DNA from: CAYHHI01 sp964356335
GTDB lineage: Bacteria > Arandabacterota > Arandabacteria > Arandabacterales > Arandabacteraceae
Direction of reading: 5' to 3'
Assembly: GCA_964356335.1 (NCBI GenBank)
Contig: CAYHHI010000001.1
Span: 1-64,000 of the forward strand
Length of the DNA: 64,000 nucleotides
The stretch's first letter is position 1, and every line of letters starts with the position of its first letter. A model generated the notes under the pieces. That model saw nothing but the letters and a program-made list of their open reading frames with translations, ran no database searches and was not told the origin of the DNA. Both the position numbers and the translations under genes were made by a program. Of this stretch, positions 1-10,077 are shown piece after piece.

Positions 1-3000
1 AAGATCGCCCGAAGATACCACTGCCCATCCCAGGCCGTTCGCTCGACACGCTGAACGAGCGCCTTCCGCTCTTCCCGATAGGTCTGGCCCAATCCGGATT
101 GCCCAACCGGGTCAGCCATCTCGGCCATACCATCGAGCACATCCGCCAGGAACCACGCCAGCCAGACACTCTCTCCCTTACCCGCAGCGCCCACAAGGTT
201 CATGCCGTCGTTCCAGTCGCCCGTTCCCATGAGCGGCAACCCGTGTGGCCCCGAAGTGAGACCCCGCGTGACCGCTCTCCGGCAGTGCTCAAAGAGCGTG
301 GCACGCTCCAGCGCCACCTTGGGTGTGGAGAAGACCTCCTTCTCGTCATCCTTGAGCCGAGGAGAGTCGAGGAACGGGACTTCGGCGTGCAGGATATCCA
401 CGTCGCCGGTCCCGCGCACGTATTGAGCGACGACGTAGGGCAGCCACAAGAGGTCATCAGAAATCCGCGAGCGCAGTCCCGCCCCACTCGGTGGATGCCA
501 CCAGTGCTGGACATCTCCCTCCTTGAACTGGCGGCTCGCCGCGACAAGGATGTGCTCTCGCGCTAGCTCAGGCCGGATGCTCACGAGACTCATAACGTCC
601 TGCAATTGATCGCGGAAGCCGAAGGCCCCGCCGGACTGGTAGAAAGCCGACCGTCCCCAGATGCGACAGCTCAAGCTTTGGTAAACGAGCCAACGGTTGA
701 TGAGGAAATCCGCGGCAAGCTCGGGGGTGTGCACTTCGATCGTACCCAGGAGATCATCCCACCAGGCTTTGGTCTGCCCCAAGGCTCCGTCGACGGCCAG
801 ATCTCCCCGGTAGGTCTCAATCAGCGTATGGACTTCCTCCACCGATCCCGCCTGGCCCAGCAGGCAGGTGATCTCGGCCGTCTCGCCGGGAGCCAGTTCA
901 AGCGTCGCCTGCAAGGCGGCGCACGGGTCGAAGCCTGCCCCGGTCCGCCTTGATAGTCCGGCCCGCTCCATCGCCACCGGGTTCGCGCTTGAGCGGTTCC
1001 GCCCGAGGAAGGACGTGCGGTCGCCGGTGTAGGACTCCACGGGCACGGTCAAGGCCGCGAAGGCCACCCGATCCCCATACTCGGGATGATAGCGATTGCG
1101 GGCAAGCACCGCCTGGACTTCATCATCCCACGAAGTCGTGACGTGCATCTGCGAGGCCTCGCGGTTCTCGCCCAGGGTCCACTCAACATAGTAGGTCACC
1201 GAGAGCGTACGCGGCCTGGAGGAATCGTTCTTGAGCCGCAGCCTCTGGAGCTTGATCGGCTCTCCTCCCTTCTCATCCACGGGGACGAAAACTGTAAGCT
1301 CCTGCTCGATCCCATGACTGTTATGTTCAAATACGGTGTAGCCCGCCCCATGCCTTGTCCGATAGGCCGTCTCCTCGCGGACGGGTGATGGCGTGGGCGT
1401 CCAGTAGGTACCGGTCTCCTCATCCCGGATGTAGAGCGCCTCGGACGGTGGATCGACGACGGGGTCATTCGACCATTGGGTCAGGCGATTGCGCCGGCTG
1501 TTGCCGTACCAGGTAAAACCCGATCCCGTCTCGCTCACCAGGGTTCCGAAGGTCGGGTTGGCGATGACGTTCACCCAGGGCGCCGGCGTGTGGGTGTCAG
1601 GCCCCAGGTAGATAGCGTATTCGCGCCCATCCGGAGTGAAACCGCCCAGGCTATTGAAGTAGGGTAACTCCAGGAAGGGCAGCACCGGCGACGGCTCTCG
1701 CCGGGCGCGTTTCTTGACCAAGAGCTCCGGCAGCTCGGGCGGTTCGAGAGGCCCGCCCAACTGCTGGGGAAATGTGCCGCGTGCCGCCACCAGCACCAAA
1801 CTCGCAGCGGCCTTGAGCAGCGTCTGGTCTTCATCGGGGATGAGATCCGCGCTCCGCAGATAGACTCCACCGGGTTTGTCGATTCCCGTATGCATCGAAT
1901 GGGTCTGGATCAGACCCTCGAGTCGCTCACGCAACGGCTGTTCATAGCCGCCGGGCTCCTCGTTGAGGATCACCAGGTCAGCCATGAGGCCGTGTTTCCG
2001 CCAATAGGTATGCGCCTCGAGCATTTGACGCACCAGGGGGATGTCCCGCGCCTCGGCTATGGTGACCAGGGCAATCGGCAAGTCACCAGAGATGCCATAG
2101 GGCCACAACCCGGCTTGGCCCTTGCGGTTCTCCTCGATGCATTCCGCGGCAGGGCGCAAGAGAGGATTGGGATAGAGCAGGTAGCTTGCCAGATGCTGGA
2201 AACGGCGAGCTTCGTCGGGCTGGATTCGAAGCAGCCGCAACTCCAGATGGGCCGAGGCCCAGGCAAAATCCATAGCCCGATGGACCGCGTGGGCGTCGCC
2301 GTACTTGCCCATGAGTTTCAGGACCTGCTCGCGGGTCTCCCCCGCGGCGAGCACCAGGGAGACTTGGACGCGCTGGGCCGGATGCAAGATCACGCGCTGG
2401 CGCAGGCACAGGATCGGATCGAGCACAAATCCCTGGCTGTTCGTGAGTGGCTGGAAGATCCCCATAGGCTTCGCAAGCGTCCGCCCTCGACCGATAAAGC
2501 GGCGCCGATCGGTTTCGAACTCGAGCGGCTCGGCCTCGGCTCCCTCAAGTGTCAGGCGGTGCGCGATATAGATGGGGGAATCGGCTTCGCTGCGGGACCG
2601 GCGGTGCGCCAGAAGAGCGCGTTCGTCGCTCATGGCTTCGGTTTCGATAAAGAGTTTATTGAAGGCTGGATGTTGGAGGTCCGCACCATGCGGGGCCATT
2701 GAGAGCTCGACGTAGCTTGTAAGTTCGAGCCGCCGGGTGCGAACCGACCGGTTGACAAGAGTGATCCGCCGGATTTCAACGTCATCTTCCGGGGAGACCA
2801 CTACCTCGGTATCGGTATGAATGCCGTTATCGGCGCGCCGGAACACGGCGCGGTCCAGAGCGAAACTGGCGGAATAAGTTTCCACCTTGCCGCCGACCGA
2901 GTGATAGGCGTTGGACCAGACCCGATCCGAATCGGCCTCGCGGATGTAGCAGAAGGTCCCCCACCGGTCCTCGGTTCGGTCCGATCTCCAACGTGTGATC

Positions 3001-6000
3001 TCGTGTTCCCCCCACCGGCTATAGCCGCCACCGGCGTTCGTGACCATAAGAGAATAACGGCCATTCGACAGCAACTGGGTCTTGGGCGTACTGGTATGGG
3101 GCGTATCGAACTTGCTCACGGAGGGCGCGACTTCGCCGACGCTCGTGACCGAAGGCACTCGCTCCCGAGTTGAGATGTGGTGGAGCGGCGGGAGCACCGG
3201 GACGCGTTCGTGGAGCAGGGGCTCGACCGCACGCACGCGAGGATCGGCATGGAAGCGGCGCTGGATGGAGTTGCCATGGATGAAGTTGGTGAGCGACAGG
3301 AAACTCATGCCCTGATGGTGGGCCATGTAGGCCCGGACGATCACCCCGCGTTCGCCCTCATGGCCTGGCAGGCGGCTGAAATCCATTGCTTCGTAATAGC
3401 CGTAATCGTCAAGCAGCCCCAGACCGGCGAGGCGCTTCAGATTCCGCACGGTCTCTTGCGGGGCCAGGCCGACCGCCAACATGGTGGCATAGGGGGCTAC
3501 GACAACCTCCTCTTCCAGGCCGCGCTTGAGTCCCAGCTCCGGTACGCCAAAGGCCTTGTATTGATATGTCTTGTTGAGATCCAGATCACCATAAGCCGAT
3601 TCCGAGATGCCCCAGGGCACGCGGCGCTTGCGACCGTAGGCTATCTGGATCGCTACGGCTTCTCTGGTCGCCTTATCCAGGAGCGAGTGGCCATATGAGC
3701 GCTGGAAAACGAGCGGCATCAGGTATTCGAACATGGTGCCGGTCCAGCTCAAGAGCACTCGACGGTGACCGATCGCTCCGTACGGTCGACTCATAGAGAA
3801 CCAATGCTCGACGGGGACGTCGCCCCGGGCGATGGCGACGAAACTGCCGAGCCGCGCCTCACTCGCAAAGAGATCGTAGTAGGCGCTGTCTCTGCGACCT
3901 TCGGAAACGTTGTAGCCGACCGAGAAGAGCCGGCGCGGGGTATCATACAGGAAGCGCATGTTTATGGATTCGGAGAGCTCGCGCCCATCCTCGACGAGCC
4001 GCTCGCTCTGAGCCTGCATCTCGCCGGCCAGCCACCTCGCCTCGGCGAAGGCTGCGATCAGGCGGTCAAGCCATTCAAACTTGGGGCCTGTAGCCCGGGG
4101 AGTCGCCTCCCGAATTGATTGGAGCACCTGGATGCAGCCAACCTGCCCGTTGGCGAGATCAAGGAGCGAAGGCGTGCGATCGAGACCCTGGCGCCAAGCG
4201 CCGACAGCATCCTGACCGAGATGGGCGACCTCCTCTTCGGTCTTCTCGTTAAGGATTTCGATCCAGGTGAGGTAACGATCCGCAAGCGCCGTCCAAGCCG
4301 ATACCTGGCTCGCGATCTCGCTGACCCAGTGGGTTGCACTTGGTTGGGAGGCGGGGGCTTCACCTTCGCGCACGTTAGTAGCCCGTCGCACACCGGTGGC
4401 CTCGCCTGCCGTGGCGGCGTCACCCGGCTGGGTGAACCTCGTGGACATGCGCACTTTCTCGGCCATGGTCCTTACGCTGCCGTCCAGCCGCCTGAGCACA
4501 CTAAGCGCATCGGCGATGCGGCTTGGCGGGGCTTCCAGGGCGCGCACGAGTTCGTCGAGGAGACGAGTGTCAAGACCGGCAGCGCCTTCCGTGTGGGCCC
4601 CGTCGGCCCTGCCTTCCTTGATTTCCCTGCCTTCCCCATCAACAACCTCTCTCAGGATTTCCACGGCGTCCCGCAGACCTTCAAAAGCCCTTAAGTCGAG
4701 GACGGGCACACGAACGAGCTCCTCGAGTCCATGCTCCAGGCACCATAAGGCACCCAACAGGTTTCCGCTGTCCACGGTGGATACATAGCGGGGCTCAAGT
4801 GGGGTCAGGGTTTCGATGTCATACCAATTAAGCAGATGGCCCTCATAGCGCTCCAGCTTGCCGACGGTTTCCAAAGTACGGGTGAGATGATCGATCACAT
4901 CGTCGACCGTAAGATATCCAAAGTCATGCGCGCCGAGGGCGCTCACGATCCAGAGACCGATGTTGGTGGGACTGGTACGCATTGCCAGTTGATTGCGATG
5001 GGAGACCTGGTAGTTGTCCGGCGGCAGCCAGGATGTCTTATCCCCCACGAAGTCCGAGAAGTAGCCCCAGGTTCGCCGCGCAACTCTTCTCAAGAACCGT
5101 AAGTCCCTCTCGGCGAGCAGCAATTGCTGCTGCTTCGGCTCCGGTCGGCGGGTCAAGAGCCAACCGACGAGCGGGGATGCGAGCCATAAGGCGAGCCAGG
5201 GGCCGGCCGCTGGAAGGTTCGATGGCCTCCAGTGCTCGACCGCCCACGCCACGGCGGCGCTCAGCACACCGGCCAGGCTGAGCAAGAGAACGAACATCCG
5301 CACGTGACCCGGAGAATTCCATTGCATCACTTCCGCGGAGGTCCACTCAAGCAAGTTGCGATGGGAGACAAGCCGGCGATACCCGACCCGCAGAATCGCA
5401 TCCAGAGCCAGCCAGGCTTGATGCGGAACGAGCGAAGCATCAACAAGCGCCCTGACAAGGTCGTGCCCCGCCTTTGAGAAGGAGTAACTCTTCAGACCCC
5501 GACGGGTAGTCGCCCAGGTGAAGGGCTGCGTCAAAGGAGTGAAGATGAGCTGCGCGCCGACTACAAGAAATGATATCCACGCCATCTGGGAGGAGATGAG
5601 CCAGGAGGCCACAAGCAAGCTCAGGCTGGTTGCAGGCACCAGGCTCCGACGCAGGTTATCGAAGATCTTCCAACGGTCGAACCAAGAGATCGGGTTTGGC
5701 CCTCGCCGCCCTCCGGGTCGGGGAACACGCGGCAGGATCCATTCCGCGATCTGCCAATCGCCTCGAATCCAACGATGCTGCCGGCTGGTGTAGCTCAGGT
5801 AATCCTGCGGGAATTCATCGTAGAGCTCGATATCGCTGGCGAGGCCCACCCGGACGTGAGCGCCCTCTATCAAGTCGTGGGAGAGCAGCCGCTCCTCCGG
5901 GAAAGTCCCGGAAAGCACTCGGCTGAAAGTGCGAACATCATAGATGCCTTTGCCGTGGTAGGAACCTTCGCCGGTGAGGTCCTGATTGACGTCGGAGACG

Positions 6001-8681
6001 GCCTTGGTATATGGATCGATCCCTACGGCGTCGGAGAAGAGCCGGCTGAAGGGCGAGCCGCTCGTGCTCGGCAGGGACGGGCTCACGCGCGGCTGGATGA
6101 CGGTGTGGGTGCCGGCAAGGACTCTACCCTTGCCATCGAGGCGCGGCCGATTGAGAGGGTGCGCCAGCGTCTCGATCATCCTGCGGGCGGCGCCGTGAGG
6201 CAGCTGGGTGTCGCTGTCCAGGGTGATGACGAACCTCACGTTGGAAAGATGATCCGGATCGCCGACATAGACCAAACGACCCGCATCGTCGGGCCGCGTT
6301 CCATCGATCAGGCGATTGAGTTCTTCCAGCTTGCCGCGCTTGCGCTCCCAACCGATGAACTTGCGCTCGGATTCACTCCATCTTCGTTCCCGATGGAAGA
6401 GGAAGAAAAGTTCATCACCCTCACCACCATACCTGTGATTGAGGGCTTCCAATCTTTCGGTCACCATTCGCAGGAGAGGCTCGTCATCATCACAGTGTAC
6501 CCGCGTTGCATCCGTATAATCCGTGAAGAGACCAAAGACCAGATTTGCCTCTTTATTGGCCAGGTATCGGATTTCGAGCTTTTCCACTTCGGCCCGGACG
6601 GTCTCCGCATCCACGAGCAGCATGGGCACGACGACCAGCGTCCGGCATGCGTCAGGAATCCCCGAGGTCTCGAAATCCATCTTGGGAAGAGTGCGCGGGG
6701 GAAGCAGCCGCGTCACGAGGTAATTCAGGACCTCGAGCGACAGCTGACTGGCGGGGACGACCAAGAGCAGGGCTATAAGAAACCGGACCCCCAGCGTCTG
6801 CCCGCGCAGGCCAAGCAGGACGACCAGCGATACCAATAGAGCCAGGGCAAGACCGAGCCCGAGGAAGTAGACTCGCGAATGATGGCGGTAGACCCACTGG
6901 AGGGCGCGCAGCCGCAGCGTCTCGCGGCAATGTACGAGCCGCGCCAGGTCAGGCCTCGCGTCACCTACGAGATAAGTCCCGACGTGAGCCCACCGCTCGT
7001 CTTTCGGCCCTTCGCTCTGAGCTGCGTCGCGGGCAGCGCCTCGGGCAGAGCCTCGGAATTCTTCCCGGGCAGCATCGTGGGCTCCTTCCCGGGCAGCATC
7101 GTGGGCTCCCTCCCGGGCAGCATCGCGAGTTCCTTCACGGGCCGCCTGCGAGGCCAGCTCGATGGCGCTCCGCGCGACCTCCTGCTCCGCCTCGCCGGAC
7201 CCACGGGCGAGCTCTTCAACCGCGCAGCGATACCGGTCGCGTGTGTGGAAGTCCATCTTGGGATAGACGCCGGCCGGATCCAGCCGAAGCACGCGCTCAA
7301 CCCGGCTCAGATCCTCGAAGATCTGCCTCCAATCCAACAGCGCAAGCTGTCGCAAGCTCGTGAACGCATTTCCGACCGATATCCGATCCTTGGTCTGGCG
7401 GTTTTGCTCGCGCAGGTCAAGATCGCTCAAGGATTTCCGGAAGGTGCGCTCGAGCCAGCTACGGACCGGCCCCAACGCGGCTTCCTCATCGTAAAGGTGA
7501 TCGATCAGCTGAGAAGCAAAGTACGGGCTCGGGCTGGGCTGCGCCGTGGCGAGTTCGGCCAGGAAAGCGAAGAGATGGTTGGGATCGCGCCGGTTGGCCG
7601 TGATCAGTCTGTTCGCCCAGAAGTCGGCGATCCCGCGCTCCCTGAGCTCGGTCAGGGCCCGTGTCGCGAGATTCTGAACGCTCTCGACCAAAGCGATGCG
7701 GAGCATCTGGGGGACAGCCCAGAGCTCTCCTATCGACAATGGGCCCACCGATTGATAGGCCTCAACAAATGCAAGGATATTTTCCCTGTCCAGGCGCAGG
7801 TCCGTGTGGGAGACCAGTTCCATCGCGAGGCCATAGATGCGAGGCAGACCCCGGTAGGGCTCGTCTGATAGTTCCGGCAGCTCCTGGTAAAAACGCCGGG
7901 GAAGATTCAGCTGAACCTCGCGTATGTTGCTCTCAATGATGTATTCATTATCGAGGAGCCACTCGGCAGTTGGAGGCACGCTCTGTCCCACCCGGCCCGC
8001 TTCGGCAAGATTCAAGCAAACCTGATGGATCCATTGGCGGGACCGTTCAAGCCGCGTCAAGAGCTCGATTGTGCGCTCGGGATTGGGATCCACCCTGTGT
8101 TCTCTTGCCAGGCGCGGGACGTACTCCTGGATCTGGGCCGCTGATAGCGGCACCGTGGGGACAGAGACATCTCCGGCCGGACTCTCGCACTTCGGATGCA
8201 GGACGAAGACTGCCGGCGGGATCTCGCCGCTTTCCCGGAGCACCGCCACCGGGAGCCGCAAGGCCTCGATCGGCACCTCGAGGACAAGGACAGCTTCCTC
8301 GGACACCAGCCACCGTGCGTGGTCTTCAAGGAGGCTCCGTGCCACACCATACTTCGATCGGCGTATCAACATAGCAGCAAGGACGGCACCGATCAATCCC
8401 CCTGCCAGGATCGGAACCAGGCCGGATGGGCTTCTTGCGAGCATCGTCACCGGCCAATGCAGGCCGGTGGATGCAATGCCAGCCAGGCCCGCAGCGGCGA
8501 CGGCAGCCAGTACCACCCGAAGCGCACGGCGCCGGAGGAAGGGATCCCACGTGTGTATGTCTCCATCGGCACCCTTGTAGACCAATGCGGCACGACGGAA
8601 GCCCCTCCTTCCGAGCTCCCGGAGGGCCCGACGAGCTTCCTCTCGTTTTGCGAAGTAGCCTATGAGAGTACCTTCTCTCAC
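1..8681 (-). CDS. cyclic beta-1,2-glucan synthase (NdvB/ChvB/Cgs type), C-terminus off the window
   Basis: Giant membrane enzyme that builds beta-1,2-glucan from UDP-glucose and cyclises it; about 2,893 codons are present and the 3' end is outside the window. Translating the minus strand shows, in order: N-terminal membrane segments (about residues 50-110), an Ala/Arg/Glu-rich repeat near 510-545, more membrane segments (~610-650), and a GT84 glycosyltransferase core with TLDSDTQLP (~820) and RQHRW of the QxxRW motif (~965). Further membrane segments follow, then a glucoamylase-like region with VRAYMAHHQGMS (~1790), and a GH94 phosphorylase-like domain with NSRRNRLTQWSNDP (~2400), HWWHPPSGAGLRSR and GTGDWNDGMN (~2820). 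GTG at 8681 has GGAGAAGG upstream; GTG 8699 or 8720 are alternatives and no ATG is available before the in-frame stop at 8741. It is longer than the roughly 2,850-residue classical enzymes, partly from the repeat insert. The family assignment is secure; the start is not. Confidence 0.95.
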   Translation of the reverse strand, partial: MREGTLIGYFAKREEARRALRELGRRGFRRAALVYKGADGDIHTWDPFLRRRALRVVLAAVAAAGLAGIASTGLHWPVTMLARSPSGLVPILAGGLIGAVLAAMLIRRSKYGVARSLLEDHARWLVSEEAVLVLEVPIEALRLPVAVLRESGEIPPAVFVLHPKCESPAGDVSVPTVPLSAAQIQEYVPRLAREHRVDPNPERTIELLTRLERSRQWIHQVCLNLAEAGRVGQSVPPTAEWLLDNEYIIESNIREVQLNLPRRFYQELPELSDEPYRGLPRIYGLAMELVSHTDLRLDRENILAFVEAYQSVGPLSIGELWAVPQMLRIALVESVQNLATRALTELRERGIADFWANRLITANRRDPNHLFAFLAELATAQPSPSPYFASQLIDHLYDEEAALGPVRSWLERTFRKSLSDLDLREQNRQTKDRISVGNAFTSLRQLALLDWRQIFEDLSRVERVLRLDPAGVYPKMDFHTRDRYRCAVEELARGSGEAEQEVARSAIELASQAAREGTRDAAREGAHDAAREGAHDAAREEFRGSARGAARDAAQSEGPKDERWAHVGTYLVGDARPDLARLVHCRETLRLRALQWVYRHHSRVYFLGLGLALALLVSLVVLLGLRGQTLGVRFLIALLLVVPASQLSLEVLNYLVTRLLPPRTLPKMDFETSGIPDACRTLVVVPMLLVDAETVRAEVEKLEIRYLANKEANLVFGLFTDYTDATRVHCDDDEPLLRMVTERLEALNHRYGGEGDELFFLFHRERRWSESERKFIGWERKRGKLEELNRLIDGTRPDDAGRLVYVGDPDHLSNVRFVITLDSDTQLPHGAARRMIETLAHPLNRPRLDGKGRVLAGTHTVIQPRVSPSLPSTSGSPFSRLFSDAVGIDPYTKAVSDVNQDLTGEGSYHGKGIYDVRTFSRVLSGTFPEERLLSHDLIEGAHVRVGLASDIELYDEFPQDYLSYTSRQHRWIRGDWQIAEWILPRVPRPGGRRGPNPISWFDRWKIFDNLRRSLVPATSLSLLVASWLISSQMAWISFLVVGAQLIFTPLTQPFTWATTRRGLKSYSFSKAGHDLVRALVDASLVPHQAWLALDAILRVGYRRLVSHRNLLEWTSAEVMQWNSPGHVRMFVLLLSLAGVLSAAVAWAVEHWRPSNLPAAGPWLALWLASPLVGWLLTRRPEPKQQQLLLAERDLRFLRRVARRTWGYFSDFVGDKTSWLPPDNYQVSHRNQLAMRTSPTNIGLWIVSALGAHDFGYLTVDDVIDHLTRTLETVGKLERYEGHLLNWYDIETLTPLEPRYVSTVDSGNLLGALWCLEHGLEELVRVPVLDLRAFEGLRDAVEILREVVDGEGREIKEGRADGAHTEGAAGLDTRLLDELVRALEAPPSRIADALSVLRRLDGSVRTMAEKVRMSTRFTQPGDAATAGEATGVRRATNVREGEAPASQPSATHWVSEIASQVSAWTALADRYLTWIEILNEKTEEEVAHLGQDAVGAWRQGLDRTPSLLDLANGQVGCIQVLQSIREATPRATGPKFEWLDRLIAAFAEARWLAGEMQAQSERLVEDGRELSESINMRFLYDTPRRLFSVGYNVSEGRRDSAYYDLFASEARLGSFVAIARGDVPVEHWFSMSRPYGAIGHRRVLLSWTGTMFEYLMPLVFQRSYGHSLLDKATREAVAIQIAYGRKRRVPWGISESAYGDLDLNKTYQYKAFGVPELGLKRGLEEEVVVAPYATMLAVGLAPQETVRNLKRLAGLGLLDDYGYYEAMDFSRLPGHEGERGVIVRAYMAHHQGMSFLSLTNFIHGNSIQRRFHADPRVRAVEPLLHERVPVLPPLHHISTRERVPSVTSVGEVAPSVSKFDTPHTSTPKTQLLSNGRYSLMVTNAGGGYSRWGEHEITRWRSDRTEDRWGTFCYIREADSDRVWSNAYHSVGGKVETYSASFALDRAVFRRADNGIHTDTEVVVSPEDDVEIRRITLVNRSVRTRRLELTSYVELSMAPHGADLQHPAFNKLFIETEAMSDERALLAHRRSRSEADSPIYIAHRLTLEGAEAEPLEFETDRRRFIGRGRTLAKPMGIFQPLTNSQGFVLDPILCLRQRVILHPAQRVQVSLVLAAGETREQVLKLMGKYGDAHAVHRAMDFAWASAHLELRLLRIQPDEARRFQHLASYLLYPNPLLRPAAECIEENRKGQAGLWPYGISGDLPIALVTIAEARDIPLVRQMLEAHTYWRKHGLMADLVILNEEPGGYEQPLRERLEGLIQTHSMHTGIDKPGGVYLRSADLIPDEDQTLLKAAASLVLVAARGTFPQQLGGPLEPPELPELLVKKRARREPSPVLPFLELPYFNSLGGFTPDGREYAIYLGPDTHTPAPWVNVIANPTFGTLVSETGSGFTWYGNSRRNRLTQWSNDPVVDPPSEALYIRDEETGTYWTPTPSPVREETAYRTRHGAGYTVFEHNSHGIEQELTVFVPVDEKGGEPIKLQRLRLKNDSSRPRTLSVTYYVEWTLGENREASQMHVTTSWDDEVQAVLARNRYHPEYGDRVAFAALTVPVESYTGDRTSFLGRNRSSANPVAMERAGLSRRTGAGFDPCAALQATLELAPGETAEITCLLGQAGSVEEVHTLIETYRGDLAVDGALGQTKAWWDDLLGTIEVHTPELAADFLINRWLVYQSLSCRIWGRSAFYQSGGAFGFRDQLQDVMSLVSIRPELAREHILVAASRQFKEGDVQHWWHPPSGAGLRSRISDDLLWLPYVVAQYVRGTGDVDILHAEVPFLDSPRLKDDEKEVFSTPKVALERATLFEHCRRAVTRGLTSGPHGLPLMGTGDWNDGMNLVGAAGKGESVWLAWFLADVLDGMAEMADPVGQSGLGQTYREERKALVQRVERTAWDGQWYLRAI
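7061..7150 (-). repeat. 24-bp in-frame tandem repeat inside the glucan synthase gene
   Basis: About 3.5 copies of a 24-bp unit (cttcccgggcagcatcgtgg plus gctc) begin at 7061, 7085, 7109 and 7133, diverging toward the last copy. On the coding (minus) strand each unit gives eight residues of the type EGAHDAAR, making a charged, Ala-rich stretch between N-terminal and central membrane segments. The period is a multiple of three, so copy-number change would not break the frame. Confidence 0.9.
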
Positions 8682-8993
8682 GTTCTTTCCTTCTCCCACA
8701 CTCTTCCCTTGCTTCGCCACTTGGTCTATGCTCCGAGTCTATACTCCGAGAAACCGCGATGGATTCACTGGGTGGAAATCTCAGCCAACCGCTTCCGACC
8801 TATCGCCATGCAGTGCGACCGGATTGCCGGAGCAGTATACAGCGCAGGATACAACGGGGCAAGCAGTTTGCAGCGTTTTCCCGTGTTCAGACCGGCGAAC
8901 ACACCCATAGCCCAAACGTCGCTGGTTCAGATTAACGCCCGCTACCAAATAGAGCCCTGACACGATCTGTGCGAGCCCCGTTTGAGCCTGTGA
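8682..8993. other. intergenic region upstream of the glucan synthase, with 13-bp tandem repeat
   Basis: No gene I can support lies here; a short minus-strand frame at 8781-8963 has no homology signal I recognise. The notable element is a 13-bp tandem direct repeat, TCTATGCTCCGAG (8725-8737) followed by TCTATACTCCGAG (8738-8750), 45-70 bp upstream of the glucan synthase start. It could be a regulator site or part of its promoter. I see no clear -35/-10 pair. Confidence 0.4.
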
Positions 8994-9584
8994 TCAATGG
9001 TGGAATAGGCGCCATATTCGACTGAAAGGATCCAGCCAGGGCGACTTACCAAAAAAGTCTCTCTTGAGCTTCGGCATTGTCATCAAGGTGCGGAGAATTA
9101 CCTTTGGAGGGAATCTCTCGAGCTCTCCTACGGCGAGCACATACTTCCCCTGGTTCTCACCATTGGACACCTGAATCCTGTATACGCCCGGGCCCACTTT
9201 GCTCCTGTATTCGGGACCCTTCAGATAGGTGTCATTACCATATGGCTCGTAGAATGTAGTCCAGCGGTACTGGCTTCCATCGAGCCTCGTGAGCAGCTCT
9301 CCGTCGTCGTAGATGTCAGCTGAGAAGTCTGTTCTGGCTCCGGAGATATCAGGAACCAAGATGTTGACGTACAGATTAAATGATGTATCACAGCGGATCT
9401 CGTATGCGGCGGGCTTGCCGGCGAGTTCCCCGTAGTAAGCTTTGGAAACCTCGGGGTCTTGAACCGTCGTATGCGTCTGGAGCCCGACGAGATTCGGCTG
9501 ATGGGCGGCGGAATCTCCCCACAGGATGAGACTGCATCCCAGGACAATCAGAACCTGCACAGACACCAGCGTTACCCTGGTCAC
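8994..9584 (-). CDS. hypothetical exported or membrane-anchored protein
   Basis: A 196-residue protein I do not recognise. It starts at GTG 9584, preceded by a strong purine-rich ribosome site (GGAGGGAGGGGAC). Residues 5-25 form a hydrophobic segment ending near VLGC, which could be a signal anchor or a weak lipobox. The rest is soluble and probably beta-rich, with an acidic middle (SADIYDDGELLTRLDG) and a 'GKYVLAVGELERF' stretch followed by a basic C-terminal tail. The start overlaps the stop of a small upstream membrane ORF (GTGA), so the two are probably translated together. Function unknown; an envelope location is inferred. Confidence 0.7.
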   Translation of the reverse strand: MTRVTLVSVQVLIVLGCSLILWGDSAAHQPNLVGLQTHTTVQDPEVSKAYYGELAGKPAAYEIRCDTSFNLYVNILVPDISGARTDFSADIYDDGELLTRLDGSQYRWTTFYEPYGNDTYLKGPEYRSKVGPGVYRIQVSNGENQGKYVLAVGELERFPPKVILRTLMTMPKLKRDFFGKSPWLDPFSRIWRLFHH

Positions 9585-9763
9585 GTCCCCTCCCTCCTAT
9601 TCGGACTATTCGGAAACCGCCCGATGCTGAAGGATCGCCCCATTTCACCACTCGGTGGAGCCGCGAGCGCCACCGCCAATGGGATTGCGAGCAGTATGAT
9701 CCAGGAGAATCCCCCCGTCAAGATCTCGCTTCTGCCTGCCGCAGAGAACAGGTTCCCACTCAT
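9581..9763 (-). CDS. small single-helix membrane protein (60 aa), hypothetical
   Basis: Sixty residues with one convincing transmembrane segment (GFSWIILLAIPLAVALAA, about residues 18-35) and a basic, Ser/Pro/Arg-rich C-terminus. Its TGA stop overlaps the GTG start of the downstream gene (GTGA), the usual arrangement for translational coupling; this is the main reason to call it. The ATG at 9763 has a modest AAGGG upstream. No family is recognised. It could instead be a chance frame. Confidence 0.45.
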   Translation of the reverse strand: MSGNLFSAAGRSEILTGGFSWIILLAIPLAVALAAPPSGEMGRSFSIGRFPNSPNRREGT

Positions 9764-10077
9764 ACCAGCCCTTGTCAGCGATTCGGCAATGAGGTAGTCG
9801 GATCACCCCAGAGTAGATTCCCGGGCGTCACTTAGGCATACTCATGCGAGACCTTGACATCGTTCTTGGAATGGCCTATTGTGCATGCGGGTATAGCTGG
9901 CGCGACCAGTCGAGACCTTCTCGCGGACTGCAGTGGGGCGGTGTGGCGTACTTGGGTGACAAGAGGGGCCCTCGAGAATCCGAGTTTGTTGACAGTTTGT
10001 GATACGCCTATTTCGGGATCCCTCCCGAACAGCTAGAAGAGGTTGATGTCCCAGGCAGGTTGGTCCGAGGGGGACAC
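9764..10077. other. divergent intergenic region without a recognised gene
   Basis: About 310 bp separate the minus-strand small ORF from the plus-strand phosphohexomutase. A TTGACA occurs near 9990 on the plus strand but has no well-placed -10 partner. I see no RNA gene or repeat here. Confidence 0.5.

Noticed and set aside
7061..7150. Regular short repeats that could suggest a CRISPR array
   Set aside because: Units are contiguous 24-mers without spacers and in frame with a coding gene.
99..8960. Chain of plus-strand frames, some over 300 codons
   Set aside because: They lie opposite a continuous minus-strand glucan synthase with unmistakable GT84 and GH94 motifs and show no family signals of their own.
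8781..8963. 60-codon minus-strand frame upstream of the glucan synthase
   Set aside because: No ribosome site, no hydrophobic or motif pattern; it fills an intergenic region by chance.
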